15,057 bases of DNA from Alterirhizorhabdus sp964247265 (GTDB lineage: Bacteria > Pseudomonadota > Alphaproteobacteria > Sphingomonadales > Sphingomonadaceae), in NCBI GenBank assembly GCA_964247265.1, contig CAXTTS010000069.1, positions 1-15,057 on the forward strand, written 5' to 3'. This document shows, one piece after another, positions 6,242-13,757 of this stretch (its first letter is position 1; every line of letters begins with the position of its first letter). The position numbers and the translations under genes are program-made. The notes beneath the pieces were generated by a model. The model was not told where the DNA came from. It did not search any database and saw nothing but the letters and a program-made list of their open reading frames with translations.

Positions 6242-6667
6242 ATGACCGCCCTTCGCCCCTTCCACCTCGCCTTCCCCGTCCACGATCTTGCCGCGGCCCG
6301 CGCCTTCTACGGTGGCGTGCTTGACTGCCCCGAGGGGCGGAGTGCGGCGGAGTGGATCGATTTCGATCTGTTCGGCCACCAGATCGTCACCCACCTCGAT
6401 CCTGCCATGCCGCCGCCGGTCGCACTCTCCAATGCGGTCGACGGCCATGCCGTGCCGGTGCCGCATTTTGGCGTGGTGCTGACGATGGCCGACTGGGAGG
6501 CACTCGCCGCGCGAGTCGAGGCGGCCGGCATCACCTTCGGCATCGCGCCCTACGTGCGTTTCAAGGGCCAGCCCGGCGAGCAGGCGACGATGTTCTTCCG
6601 CGACCCTTCGGGCAACGCGCTGGAGTTCAAGGCGTTCGCCGATCTCGGCCAGCTTTTCGCGGCCTGA
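6242..6667 (+). CDS. VOC/glyoxalase-fold family protein, substrate unknown
   Basis: A 141-residue protein made of two beta-alpha-beta-beta-beta modules of the vicinal oxygen chelate superfamily. The first module opens with FHLAFPVHDLAAARAFY (H8), ends near HQIVTHL (Q47 and H51 as possible ligands); the second has HFGVVLTMADWEAL (H75) and closes with FFRDPSGNALEFKAF (E128). H8, H75 and E128 are in the usual metal-ligand positions, so a divalent-metal enzyme is likely. The substrate cannot be told: glyoxalases, dioxygenases and antibiotic-binding proteins share this fold. The ATG at 6242 has no clear Shine-Dalgarno, and a TATCCT hexamer seven bases upstream makes leaderless transcription conceivable. 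It is the only plus-strand gene in the right two thirds of the window and converges on the dehydrogenase gene with 10 bp between stops. Confidence 0.9.
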   Translation: MTALRPFHLAFPVHDLAAARAFYGGVLDCPEGRSAAEWIDFDLFGHQIVTHLDPAMPPPVALSNAVDGHAVPVPHFGVVLTMADWEALAARVEAAGITFGIAPYVRFKGQPGEQATMFFRDPSGNALEFKAFADLGQLFAA

Positions 6668-6677
6668 CCGGCAAGCC

Positions 6678-8003
6678 TCAGCCGGCCGTTACGCGCCACA
6701 CGGCATTTCCGACATCGTCCGCCACCAGCAGCGCGCCGCTCCAATCGACCACAACGCCCACCGGGCGACCGCGCGCCTTTTCGTCCCTGCTGAGAAAGCC
6801 GCTCAGCACGTCCACCGGCTTGCCCACGGGCTTGCCCTTGGCGAACGGCACGAAGATCACTTTGTAGCCGGCCTTGGGCTTGCGATTCCACGAGCCATGC
6901 TGGCCGATGAACGCGCCCTCGGCAAAGCGCGGCCCCAGCTTGGCGCCGCCGGCAAAGGCCAGCCCCAACGAGGCGGTGTGCGCGCCCAGCGCGTAATCCG
7001 GTCGCTCGACATATTGCTGCTGCTCGTCGTCACGCCCCTCGACGCGCTTGTCGATATACCCGCCCCAGTAGAACCAGGGCCATCCGTAGAAGCCGCCGAA
7101 GTCGACAGCCGTCAGATAATCGGGCACGATATCCGAGCCAAGCCCGTCGCGCTCGTTCACCACGGTCCATAGCTTCTTCGAGGTCGGCTCCCACGCCATG
7201 CCGTTCGGGTTTCGCAGGCCATAGGCATAGATGCGGTGTTCGCCGGTTTTCGCATCCACCTCCCAGATCGCGGCGCGGCCTTCCTCGGCGGCCATGCCGC
7301 TGTCGCCGATATTCGAATTGGAGCCGACCGAAACGTACAGCTTGCTGCCGTCCGCATTGGCGACCACGTTCTTGGTCCAATGGTGGTTGATCGGCCCGCC
7401 CGGCAGGTCCGTCACCTTCACCGGATTGGCCACAGTCGTCTGGCCCGGCTTGAAGGCGAATCGCACCAGCTTGTCCGCCTCCGCAACGTAGAGCTGGTCG
7501 CCGACCAGTGCCATGCCGTAGGGCGAGACCAAATCCTGCGCCAGCACGGTGCGCGTCTCGGCCACGCCATCGCCATTGGCATCGCGCAGCAGCACGATCT
7601 TGTTGGGGCTTTTCACCCCCGCGCCGGCCCGCTTCATCACCAGCGACTGTATCCAGGAGAACAGGCCTTTCTTTTCACCCGGCTTCGGCGGCGCATTCGA
7701 TTCCGCCACCAGCACGTCGCCGTTCGGCAGCGGCAGCAGCCAGCGGGGATGATCGAGCCCCACGGCAAAGGCATTCACCTTCAGCCCGGCGGCCGCCGTG
7801 GGCATCTCGCCCGGCCGCCAGCCAACCGCCGGCGCCACGTTCAGCGTCGTCAGCAAAGGCGGGTTCGGGTCGGGCAGTTCGCGGATCGGCCCCTGCATCG
7901 CGCTGATCGGCAGCGCGGCGTGCCCGCTTGACCGGACGAACATGACCAGCGCGATCCCTGCGAGCAGCAGGATCAGCGGGATCAGGATACGCTTCTTCAA
8001 CAC
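6678..8003 (-). CDS. L-sorbosone dehydrogenase-like (glucose/sorbosone dehydrogenase) beta-propeller, membrane-anchored
   Basis: A 441-residue protein starting with GTG at 8003; GAAGG lies 4 bases and GGGGAG 10 bases upstream. Residues 6-23 form a hydrophobic segment after MLKKR, with no obvious cleavage site or lipobox, so the propeller is probably tethered on the periplasmic side. The catalytic domain has HPRWLLPLPNGDVLVAES (residues 85-102), DANGDGVAE (141-149), INHHWTKNV (205-213), GLRNPNGMAW (262-271), NERDGLG (283-289), QHGSWNR (368-374) and RPVGVVVDWSGALLVADD (413-430), as in the PQQ-dependent glucose/sorbosone dehydrogenase family. Members oxidise sugars or aldoses and pass electrons onward; the substrate here is unknown and PQQ dependence is inferred. 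It begins 35 bp after the corC stop, probably as the last gene of that operon. Confidence 0.9.
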   Translation of the reverse strand: MLKKRILIPLILLLAGIALVMFVRSSGHAALPISAMQGPIRELPDPNPPLLTTLNVAPAVGWRPGEMPTAAAGLKVNAFAVGLDHPRWLLPLPNGDVLVAESNAPPKPGEKKGLFSWIQSLVMKRAGAGVKSPNKIVLLRDANGDGVAETRTVLAQDLVSPYGMALVGDQLYVAEADKLVRFAFKPGQTTVANPVKVTDLPGGPINHHWTKNVVANADGSKLYVSVGSNSNIGDSGMAAEEGRAAIWEVDAKTGEHRIYAYGLRNPNGMAWEPTSKKLWTVVNERDGLGSDIVPDYLTAVDFGGFYGWPWFYWGGYIDKRVEGRDDEQQQYVERPDYALGAHTASLGLAFAGGAKLGPRFAEGAFIGQHGSWNRKPKAGYKVIFVPFAKGKPVGKPVDVLSGFLSRDEKARGRPVGVVVDWSGALLVADDVGNAVWRVTAG

Positions 8004-8038
8004 GGTGCCTTCACTCCCCGGCCCTTGTCACTGGCCCC

Positions 8039-8935
8039 TCAAGCCTCGGCCATCGCCGGATCGACCGGGGTCGGCGGATGCAGCCGCAGCCGCACCACCC
8101 GCTTGGCGTCGCCATCGGTCACCTCAAGCCGCCAGCCGCTCGCATGTTCCACGATCTCGCCGATCTGCGGCACATGGCCGGCCAGCACGGAGGCGAGGCC
8201 GCCCAGCGTATCCACATCCTCCTCGATCTCCGCCAGACGCGGATCGATCGTCTCGGCCACGTCCTCCAGCTCGGCGCGGGCGTCGGCCTCCCACATGCCG
8301 CCGTCGAGCGCGACCAGCAGCGCCAGTGCCTCCTCGTCATGCTCGTCCTCGATCTCGCCGACGATCTCCTCCATCAGATCCTCGATCGTAACGAGGCCCT
8401 CGGTGCCGGAATATTCGTCGAGCACGATCGCCAGATGCGTGCGGGAGGCGCGCATGTCCGCCAGCAGATCCAGCACGCCCATCGATTCGGGCACGTAGCG
8501 CGGCTGGCGGATCAGATCGCTCCACGACTCAGGGTGCGCCGCGCCGCTCGCCAGTATGGCGAACACGTCCTTGACGTGGATCATGCCCGTCACGCTATCC
8601 AGGCTGTCGCGATACACCGGCAGCCGGCTGTGGCCGGCATCGGCGAAGGCGGCGACGAGTTCGGCGAAGCTGATCGTCTCGTCCACCGCGATGATGTCGG
8701 CGCGCGGCACGCCGATGTCCCCCACCGTCCGTTCGCCGAAATGGAGCAGGTTGCGCAGCATCGTGCGCTCCACCGGAGAGAGGTCGCCCTGCGACGGCGC
8801 CTCGCCCTCATGCTCCTCGATCGCTTCCTCGATCTGGTCGCGCAGCGTCGGTTCGCTCTCCTCGCCGAACAGCAGGCCGCGCAGGCCCCGCCATAATCGG
8901 CCGCCGCTAACGTCGGTACTGGAATCGTCTGGCAT
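8039..8935 (-). CDS. corC: CorC/HlyC-family protein with CBS pair (YbeX-like)
   Basis: A 298-residue soluble protein. After an acidic N-terminal region it contains two CBS domains, about residues 73-130 (PRADIIAVDETISFAELV, HSRLPVYRDSLDSVTGMIHVKDV) and 140-195 (ESMGVLDLLADM, HLAIVLDEYSGTEGLVTIEDLMEEIVGEIEDEHD), and a C-terminal transporter-associated CorC_HlyC domain at about 205-288. The membrane DUF21 part found in larger relatives is absent, as in E. coli YbeX/CorC. The family has been linked to Mg2+/Co2+ efflux and, next to ybeY, to ribosome-related functions. It is 66 bp after ybeY in the phoH-ybeY-corC order conserved in proteobacteria; in that order lnt normally follows, but here a dehydrogenase gene does. 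The Shine-Dalgarno (AGGG, 5 bases upstream) is modest. Confidence 0.94.
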   Translation of the reverse strand: MPDDSSTDVSGGRLWRGLRGLLFGEESEPTLRDQIEEAIEEHEGEAPSQGDLSPVERTMLRNLLHFGERTVGDIGVPRADIIAVDETISFAELVAAFADAGHSRLPVYRDSLDSVTGMIHVKDVFAILASGAAHPESWSDLIRQPRYVPESMGVLDLLADMRASRTHLAIVLDEYSGTEGLVTIEDLMEEIVGEIEDEHDEEALALLVALDGGMWEADARAELEDVAETIDPRLAEIEEDVDTLGGLASVLAGHVPQIGEIVEHASGWRLEVTDGDAKRVVRLRLHPPTPVDPAMAEA

Positions 8936-9001
8936 GTTGCCCTGTTCGTGTTGCCCGGCGCCACTTTACGCGGGCGGCCTCCCCCGAGTCGATAGACTGG
9001 A

Positions 9002-9529
9002 TCAGGCTTCCTCCACCACATAGGGGTCGGCGATGCCCAGCGAGGCGAGCGCGGTCCGCTCGATCGCCTCCATCGCCTCGGCCTCCTGGTCGCCGCCATG
9101 ATCGTAGCCGAGCAGGTGCAGCGTGCCGTGGACGATCAGGTGGCTCGCGTGGATCGCCACCGCCACCCCCTTTTCGGCCGCCTCGCGCGCGCAGACGCCG
9201 TGGGCCAGGATGATGTCGCCCAGCAGCACCTCGCCATCGTCGGTATTGCTCAGTCCGTCGAGCAGGTCGCGCTGCACCATCGGGAAGGAGAGCACGTTGG
9301 TCGGCTTGTCCTTGCCGCGATAGGCCGCGTTCAGCCCGCGCACCTCGTCATCGTCGGCGAAGCGCACGGAGACCTCGACGGCGACCTCCTCCGTCACCAG
9401 CGCGCAATAGGGGCTGTGGCTGAATGCCGCGATCACGGCCTCGGCCGCCAGCGCCTCCCAGCCGGCCTCGGTGCCGGGCCACATGGCCTCCACCTGCGAT
9501 GCGACATCGATCACGGTAGGTCGCGCCAC
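9002..9529 (-). CDS. ybeY: Endoribonuclease YbeY, rRNA maturation factor
   Basis: A 175-residue member of the UPF0054 family. The zinc site is seen in HGTLHLLGYDH, giving H134, H138 and H144. Upstream are VSVRFADDDEVRGLNAAYRGKDKPTNVLSFP (residues 53-83) and LLGDIILA (102-109), all family hallmarks. YbeY acts in 16S rRNA 3'-end maturation and 70S quality control. I place the start at the GTG at 9529, 21 bp after the phoH stop; another GTG at 9514 is also possible, and neither has a strong Shine-Dalgarno, so translational coupling to phoH is likely. The C-terminal tail (ASLGIADPYVVEEA) is typical of alphaproteobacterial copies. Confidence 0.96.
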   Translation of the reverse strand: MARPTVIDVASQVEAMWPGTEAGWEALAAEAVIAAFSHSPYCALVTEEVAVEVSVRFADDDEVRGLNAAYRGKDKPTNVLSFPMVQRDLLDGLSNTDDGEVLLGDIILAHGVCAREAAEKGVAVAIHASHLIVHGTLHLLGYDHGGDQEAEAMEAIERTALASLGIADPYVVEEA

Positions 9530-9550
9530 TCGCGAAGGGTCGAACGACGC

Positions 9551-10546
9551 TCAGGCATCCGGCCCCTCATAGGCTTCCACGATCCGCCCGACGATCGGGT
9601 GGCGCACCACGTCCGCCGCGTTGAAGCGGATCGTCGCCATGCCCTCCACCCCTTCCAGCCGCGACACCGCGTCGGCGAGCCCGGACGTGCCCGGCACCGG
9701 CAGATCGACCTGCCTCGGATCGCCGCACACCACCATCCGGCTGTTCATGCCGAAGCGGGTGAGGAACATCTTCATCTGCGCCGTCGTGGTGTTCTGCGCC
9801 TCGTCGAGGATGATGAAGGCGTCGCCCAGCGTGCGCCCGCGCATGAAGGCCAGCGGCGCGATCTCGATCTCGCCTGATGTGATGCGCCGCTCCACCTGCT
9901 CGGCCGGCAGCATGTCGTACAGCGCATCGTAGAGCGGGCGGAGATAGGGATCGACCTTCTCCTTCATGTCGCCCGGCAGGAAGCCCAGCCGCTCGCCCGC
10001 CTCCACCGCGGGGCGGCTGAGGATCAGCCGGTCCACCTGGCCCTGGATCAGCATCTGCACCGCCTGCGCCACCGCCAGATAGGTCTTGCCCGTGCCCGCA
10101 GGCCCCAGCGCGAAGATGATGTCGGCGGCGGCCAGCGCCTCCATATAGCGGATCTGCGTGTTCGATCGCGGAACGATCGTCTTCTTGCGGGTGCGGATCA
10201 TCACCGTCGGCGGCTGGCTCACGTCGGCGCGGATGATACCGTCCAGCACCGGTTCGGCCGACATGGCGATCACCGCCTCCACCGCGCCGCTATCCAGCTC
10301 CTGCCCCTGCACCAGCCGGTTGTAGAGCCCGCTCAGCACCTCGCGCGCGCGGCCCGCCTGTTCGGCGATGCCCTCGATCTGGATCTTGTTGCCCCGCGCG
10401 GCGATGTAGACGCCGAGCCGGTTCTCGATCGCCACGAGGTTGCGATCATATTCGCCGAACAGTTTGCCGATCAGCTGGGGCTTGTCGAACACGATTTCCA
10501 GCCGGGCGCGATCGCCGGCCTGCGCCTGAACGGGTTTACGCGACAT
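9551..10546 (-). CDS. phoH: PhoH-family ATPase (PhoL/YbeZ)
   Basis: A 331-residue cytoplasmic P-loop ATPase. The N-terminal part (residues 1-110) is the KH-like region usual for PhoH/YbeZ, with NRLGVYIAARGNKIQIEG at 42-59. The ATPase core has Walker A GPAGTGKT (148-155), RPAVEAGERLGFLPGDMKEKVDPYLRPLYDAL (178-209), Walker B FIILDEAQN (244-252) and the GDPRQVDLP sensor region (275-283). The family works with YbeY in RNA metabolism; the two genes are adjacent here. The ATG at 10546 is the first possible start because the frame carries a TGA about 25 bases upstream, yet no Shine-Dalgarno is near. A nine-codon ORF with a better ribosome binding site overlaps it. The 118-bp gap to miaB may hold a promoter. 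Confidence 0.95.
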   Translation of the reverse strand: MSRKPVQAQAGDRARLEIVFDKPQLIGKLFGEYDRNLVAIENRLGVYIAARGNKIQIEGIAEQAGRAREVLSGLYNRLVQGQELDSGAVEAVIAMSAEPVLDGIIRADVSQPPTVMIRTRKKTIVPRSNTQIRYMEALAAADIIFALGPAGTGKTYLAVAQAVQMLIQGQVDRLILSRPAVEAGERLGFLPGDMKEKVDPYLRPLYDALYDMLPAEQVERRITSGEIEIAPLAFMRGRTLGDAFIILDEAQNTTTAQMKMFLTRFGMNSRMVVCGDPRQVDLPVPGTSGLADAVSRLEGVEGMATIRFNAADVVRHPIVGRIVEAYEGPDA

Positions 10547-10562
10547 GGACGCCGTAACGCAT
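10536..10562 (-). CDS. Possible upstream leader ORF MRYGVHVA overlapping the phoH start
   Basis: Nine codons, ATG at 10562 to TAA at 10536, encode MRYGVHVA in a frame different from phoH. GAAGG lies 5 bases before this ATG and GGAGGAG 11 bases before it, whereas the phoH ATG at 10546 has none. The stop lies 6 bases downstream of the phoH start codon, so a ribosome finishing this ORF would stand next to the phoH start. This is an arrangement that can couple translation. The product is too short to have a recognisable function, and chance occurrence is quite possible. Confidence 0.35.
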   Translation of the reverse strand: MRYGVHVA

Positions 10563-10664
10563 AGGCACCTTCACTCCTCCGGTCCCGCCGAGGGCAGGAC
10601 TCCTGCCACGCAACGTGCCCGCTTTCCGCCCACCCGCGCAACCATCGAAATCAACCATGCAGCC

Positions 10665-11996
10665 TCAGGCGGCCGCCTGCCGCGCGATCACGCCCTGCAG
10701 GCTGTTCGGCCCGCCCGAGACGATTGTCACGTCGATCAGGCTGCCGATCGGCAGATCGCTGTCCACCAGCACCGATTGCAGCCACGGCGACTTGCCCAGC
10801 CGCTGGCCCGGCTTCTTGCCGTTGCGTTCGATCAGCACCGGCATCACCAGCCCTTCGCTCGCGCGGTTGAACGCATGGGCCTGCGATCCGATCAGCGCCT
10901 GCAACCGCTGGAGCCGCTCGTCCATCACCGCCGCCGGCACCTGATCGGCCATCGTCGCGGCCGGCGTGCCGGGGCGCGGCGAATATTTGAAGCTGAATGC
11001 CTGCGCGTGCCCCACCGCCTCCACCAGCGCCAGCGTCGCGGCGAAATCGGCCTCCGTCTCGCCCGGAAAGCCGACGATGAAGTCGCCTGAAATGGCGATG
11101 TCCGGGCGGACGCGGCGCACCCGCGCGATCACATCCAGATAGCCGGCCACCGTGTGGCTGCGGTTCATCGCCTTCAGGATGCGGTCGCTGCCCGCCTGCA
11201 CCGGCAGATGGAGGAACGGCATCAGGCTCGCCACCTCGCCATGCGCCGCGATCAGCCCGTCGCTCATGTCGTTCGGGTGGCTGGTCATGTAGCGGATGCG
11301 GACGATGCCGGGGATGCGGTCGATCGCCCGAATCAGCCCGTCCAGCCCCTGGTGGCGCCCCGCTTCATCCTCGCCCTCCCACGCATTCACATTCTGACCC
11401 AGCAGGCTGATCTCGCGCGCGCCGGCATCGGCCAGCGCCTTCGCCTCGTCGATCACCGCCGCCCACGGCCGCGAAATCTCCGCGCCGCGCGTATAGGGCA
11501 CCACGCAATAGGTGCAGAACTTGTCGCAGCCCTCCTGCACCGTCAGGAACGCGCTCGCGCCCTGCGCCCGCCGTTTCGGCAGGCTGTCGAACTTGGAGAG
11601 CAGCGGCATCTCGGTATCGATTGCCCGCCGGCCCGCCGCCGCCTGATCGACAAGCCCCGGCAGCTGGTGATAGGCCTGCGGGCCGACCACGATGTCCACC
11701 GCCGGCGCCCGCCGGACGATCTCCTCGCCCTCCGCCTGCGCCACGCATCCCGCCACCGCGATCATCGGGCGGCTGCCGTCCGCGCGCTTCAGCCGGCCGA
11801 TATCGGAATAGATCTTCTCCGCCGCCTTCTCACGGATGTGGCAGGTGTTCAGCACCACCAGATCGGCATCCTCGGCACCGGCGGCCGCCGCCATGCCCTG
11901 CGTCTCCAGCAGTTCGGCCATGCGTCCGCCGTCATAGGCGTTCATCTGGCAGCCGTAGGACTTGATGTGGAAGCTCTTGGGGGCGGGGCGCGTCAT
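10665..11996 (-). CDS. miaB: tRNA-2-methylthio-N6-dimethylallyladenosine synthase MiaB
   Basis: A 443-residue radical-SAM methylthiotransferase that converts i6A37 to ms2i6A37 in tRNAs reading UNN codons. The N-terminal domain has the three cysteines for the auxiliary 4Fe-4S cluster, C16 (SYGCQMNAYD), C52 (LNTCHIREKA) and C84 (VAGCVAQAEG). The radical-SAM motif CDKFCTYC gives C157, C161 and C164, followed by VVPYTRG. HLPVQAGSDRILKAMNRSHT and GFPGETEADF lie in the radical-SAM core, and about the last 70 residues form the TRAM domain. The length suits MiaB rather than MtaB or RimO. Its ATG overlaps the plsC stop by 4 bases (ATGA, 11993-11996), so plsC and miaB are translationally coupled. Confidence 0.97.
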   Translation of the reverse strand: MTRPAPKSFHIKSYGCQMNAYDGGRMAELLETQGMAAAAGAEDADLVVLNTCHIREKAAEKIYSDIGRLKRADGSRPMIAVAGCVAQAEGEEIVRRAPAVDIVVGPQAYHQLPGLVDQAAAGRRAIDTEMPLLSKFDSLPKRRAQGASAFLTVQEGCDKFCTYCVVPYTRGAEISRPWAAVIDEAKALADAGAREISLLGQNVNAWEGEDEAGRHQGLDGLIRAIDRIPGIVRIRYMTSHPNDMSDGLIAAHGEVASLMPFLHLPVQAGSDRILKAMNRSHTVAGYLDVIARVRRVRPDIAISGDFIVGFPGETEADFAATLALVEAVGHAQAFSFKYSPRPGTPAATMADQVPAAVMDERLQRLQALIGSQAHAFNRASEGLVMPVLIERNGKKPGQRLGKSPWLQSVLVDSDLPIGSLIDVTIVSGGPNSLQGVIARQAAA

Positions 11997-12739
11997 GGCG
12001 CGGGCTCATACGCGATCGTGCCGGAATCGGAAAGCGCCCGCCCGATCGCCTCGCGCGCCAGCGCCGCGATCGCTTTGCGGTCATGCAGCGCGGGATCGAT
12101 CGGCGGCAGGAAGCGCAACGTCACCGGCAGCGTGCCGGGGCGCGATCCCACCCGCCGCGCATTGCCGCCGGTGCCCTCATTATCCGACCAGGCGATCTCG
12201 CGGGCGGCCGCGCCATAATCGATCGCCACCGGCTGCACCATCAGCCCCGCCGCCGCCCGTTCTACCGCCGCGAGCAAGGAGGCGCGGAACGGCAACAATG
12301 CGTCGCCCTTCCCCGTCGTCCCCTCAGGAAACAGTGCGACCGGCCTGCCCTCGCCCAGCGCCTCGCTCAATGCATCGGCCTGGCCGCGCACCGCCGCCCT
12401 GCTCTGCCGGTGGATGAAAATCGTCCCCGCCTCCCGCGCCAGCCAGCCGACCAGCGGCCAGCCCGCCACGTCATCCTTGGAGACGAACGCCGCGCCGGTC
12501 GCCCCGCCCAGCGCCAGGATGTCGAGCCAGGAGATGTGATTGGCGAGGAACAGCACGTTACGATCGAGTGGCTCCCCCGCCACCGTCACCCGCAACCCGA
12601 AGTCGCGGGCCGCGCCGCGCAGGAAGCGCCGCACCCAGGGCGACGGTGCGATACGGCGGCGGGCGATCAGATGCCCCGGCACGCAAGCGGCCAGGGTGGC
12701 CGCGACGCGGATCGCGCGCAGACCGAGCCGCCATCGCAT
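11993..12739 (-). CDS. plsC: 1-acyl-sn-glycerol-3-phosphate acyltransferase (PlsC family)
   Basis: A 248-residue PlsC-domain acyltransferase with a hydrophobic N-terminal segment (about residues 8-27), suggesting attachment to the inner membrane. The catalytic motif NHISWLD gives H68 and D73 (HX4D), and FPEGTT at residues 137-142 is the substrate-binding motif; GTIFIHR (105-111) is block II. It is expected to acylate lysophosphatidic acid in phospholipid synthesis; the genome may hold paralogues, and a role in lyso-ornithine lipid acylation (OlsA-like) cannot be excluded because that family shares the motifs. It starts 17 bp after the fur stop with a weak AGGCGG ribosome binding site and overlaps miaB by 4 bp. 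Confidence 0.92.
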   Translation of the reverse strand: MRWRLGLRAIRVAATLAACVPGHLIARRRIAPSPWVRRFLRGAARDFGLRVTVAGEPLDRNVLFLANHISWLDILALGGATGAAFVSKDDVAGWPLVGWLAREAGTIFIHRQSRAAVRGQADALSEALGEGRPVALFPEGTTGKGDALLPFRASLLAAVERAAAGLMVQPVAIDYGAAAREIAWSDNEGTGGNARRVGSRPGTLPVTLRFLPPIDPALHDRKAIAALAREAIGRALSDSGTIAYEPAP

Positions 12740-12756
12740 CGCTGCGCCGCCTGCGC

Positions 12757-13179
12757 TCAGTGCGGCCGGTCGGTCGATACGCCGTAAAGCTCCATCCGGT
12801 GATCGACGAGCCGGAAACCCAGCTTGGCGGCGATCCGCCGCTGCAATTCCTCCAGTTCCGGATCGACGAACTCTATTACCCGGCCGGTCTCCACGTCGAT
12901 CAGATGATCGTGATGCGCCTCGGCCGCCGCCTCGTAGCGCGCGCGGCCATCGCCGAAGTCGTGCCGCTCAAGAATGCCCGCCTCCTCGAACAGCCGCACC
13001 GTGCGATAGACGGTGGCGATCGAGATCCCCGCGTCGATCGCCGAGGCGCGGGCGTGCAGCGCCTCCACGTCGGGATGATCCTCGGCATCGGACAGCACGC
13101 GCGCGATCACGCGGCGCTGCTCCGTGATGCGCAGACCCTTTTCGGCGCATAGCGCCTCTACGTCGATCTTGCGCGGCAT
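12757..13179 (-). CDS. fur: Fur-family metal-responsive regulator (Fur/Mur type)
   Basis: A 140-residue winged-helix regulator. The DNA-binding domain has LRITEQRRVIARVLSDAEDHPDVEALHARA and the recognition region ISIATVYRTVRLFEEAGI (residues 52-69). The metal region has RYE (81-83), HHDHLID (89-95), GRVIEF (99-104) and GFRLVDHRMELYG (121-133); H35, H89, H90, H92, E103 and H127 are likely ligands. The Cys-X2-Cys pairs that hold structural zinc in E. coli Fur are absent; D95 stands where the first pair would begin, as in alphaproteobacterial Fur/Mur proteins. Such proteins respond to manganese in rhizobia and to iron elsewhere, so the metal is not settled. The gene has an AAAAGGA ribosome binding site and lies between mucR and plsC, 132 bp after the mucR stop. 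Confidence 0.93.
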   Translation of the reverse strand: MPRKIDVEALCAEKGLRITEQRRVIARVLSDAEDHPDVEALHARASAIDAGISIATVYRTVRLFEEAGILERHDFGDGRARYEAAAEAHHDHLIDVETGRVIEFVDPELEELQRRIAAKLGFRLVDHRMELYGVSTDRPH

Positions 13180-13311
13180 GATGTCCTTTTCCGATAGCTG
13201 GCGCGTCGCGCTGCCCGATCACGGATAATGCCTTTTACCGCGCGGGAAAAGCACCCTCACGGCTTTTCGGCCGAGCCGCCCCGGCCCGGCCGTCGGCCAC
13301 GAGGCTTGCCT

Positions 13312-13725
13312 TCAGGCGCGGCGGCGCTGCGTACCGAGGCCGATCTTCTTCGCCAGCGCCCGGCGCTGTTCGGCATAGCTCGGCGCCACCATCGGGTAAT
13401 CGGCCGGCAGGTTCCACTTCGCGCGATATTGCTCCGGCGTGATCTGATAATGCGTCATCAGATGGCGCTTGAGCATTTTCAGCTTCTTGCCATCCTCAAG
13501 ACACACGATGTAATCGGGCTTTACCGACGCGCGGATCGAAACCGCGGGCTCGCGCTTGGCGGCCGGTGCAACCGTCTCGTCGCTCAGGCCGTTCAGCGCA
13601 TCATGCACGCTCTGGATCAGGGCCGGCAGGTCGGCCAGCGTAACGACGTTGTTGCTGACGTGAGCGGAAACTATGTCTGCCGTGAGCGCGATAAGAGATT
13701 CGGACGCTTCGGTAATGTCGGTCAT
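13312..13725 (-). CDS. mucR: Ros/MucR-family zinc-finger transcriptional regulator
   Basis: A 137-residue regulator. The N-terminal helix region (residues 1-45) resembles the oligomerisation part of MucR (LTADIVSAHVSNN, LPALIQSVHDAL). The DNA-binding core starts at VSIRASVKPDYIVCLEDGKKLKMLKRHL, with the prokaryotic Cys2His2-like finger C75-X2-D78-X9-H88-X3-H92; D78 in place of the second Cys is usual in the family. It continues with YQITPEQYRAKWNLPADYPMVAPSYAEQRR (residues 93-122) and a basic tail. In rhizobia, Brucella and Caulobacter such proteins repress or activate exopolysaccharide, motility and virulence or cell-cycle genes by H-NS-like binding to AT-rich DNA, and they repress their own promoter. 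It has its own 102-bp upstream gap, so an independent promoter is likely. Confidence 0.95.
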   Translation of the reverse strand: MTDITEASESLIALTADIVSAHVSNNVVTLADLPALIQSVHDALNGLSDETVAPAAKREPAVSIRASVKPDYIVCLEDGKKLKMLKRHLMTHYQITPEQYRAKWNLPADYPMVAPSYAEQRRALAKKIGLGTQRRRA

Positions 13726-13757
13726 GGTTGCGAGCCCTGTTCAGATATCAGCGCAGT

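Noticed and set aside
6668..6685. CCGGC/GCCGG inverted repeat between the VOC and dehydrogenase stops as a bidirectional terminator
   Set aside because: Short stem, 8-base loop and no T tract on either strand.
11154..12218. Plus-strand open frame of 354 codons opposite miaB and plsC
   Set aside because: Antisense shadow; miaB and plsC are clear by their motifs and the frame has no ribosome binding site or recognisable domain.
13255..13311. GC-rich hairpins between mucR and fur as terminator
   Set aside because: Several overlapping weak pairings of GGCC-type sequence, none followed by T residues; cannot be told from background.
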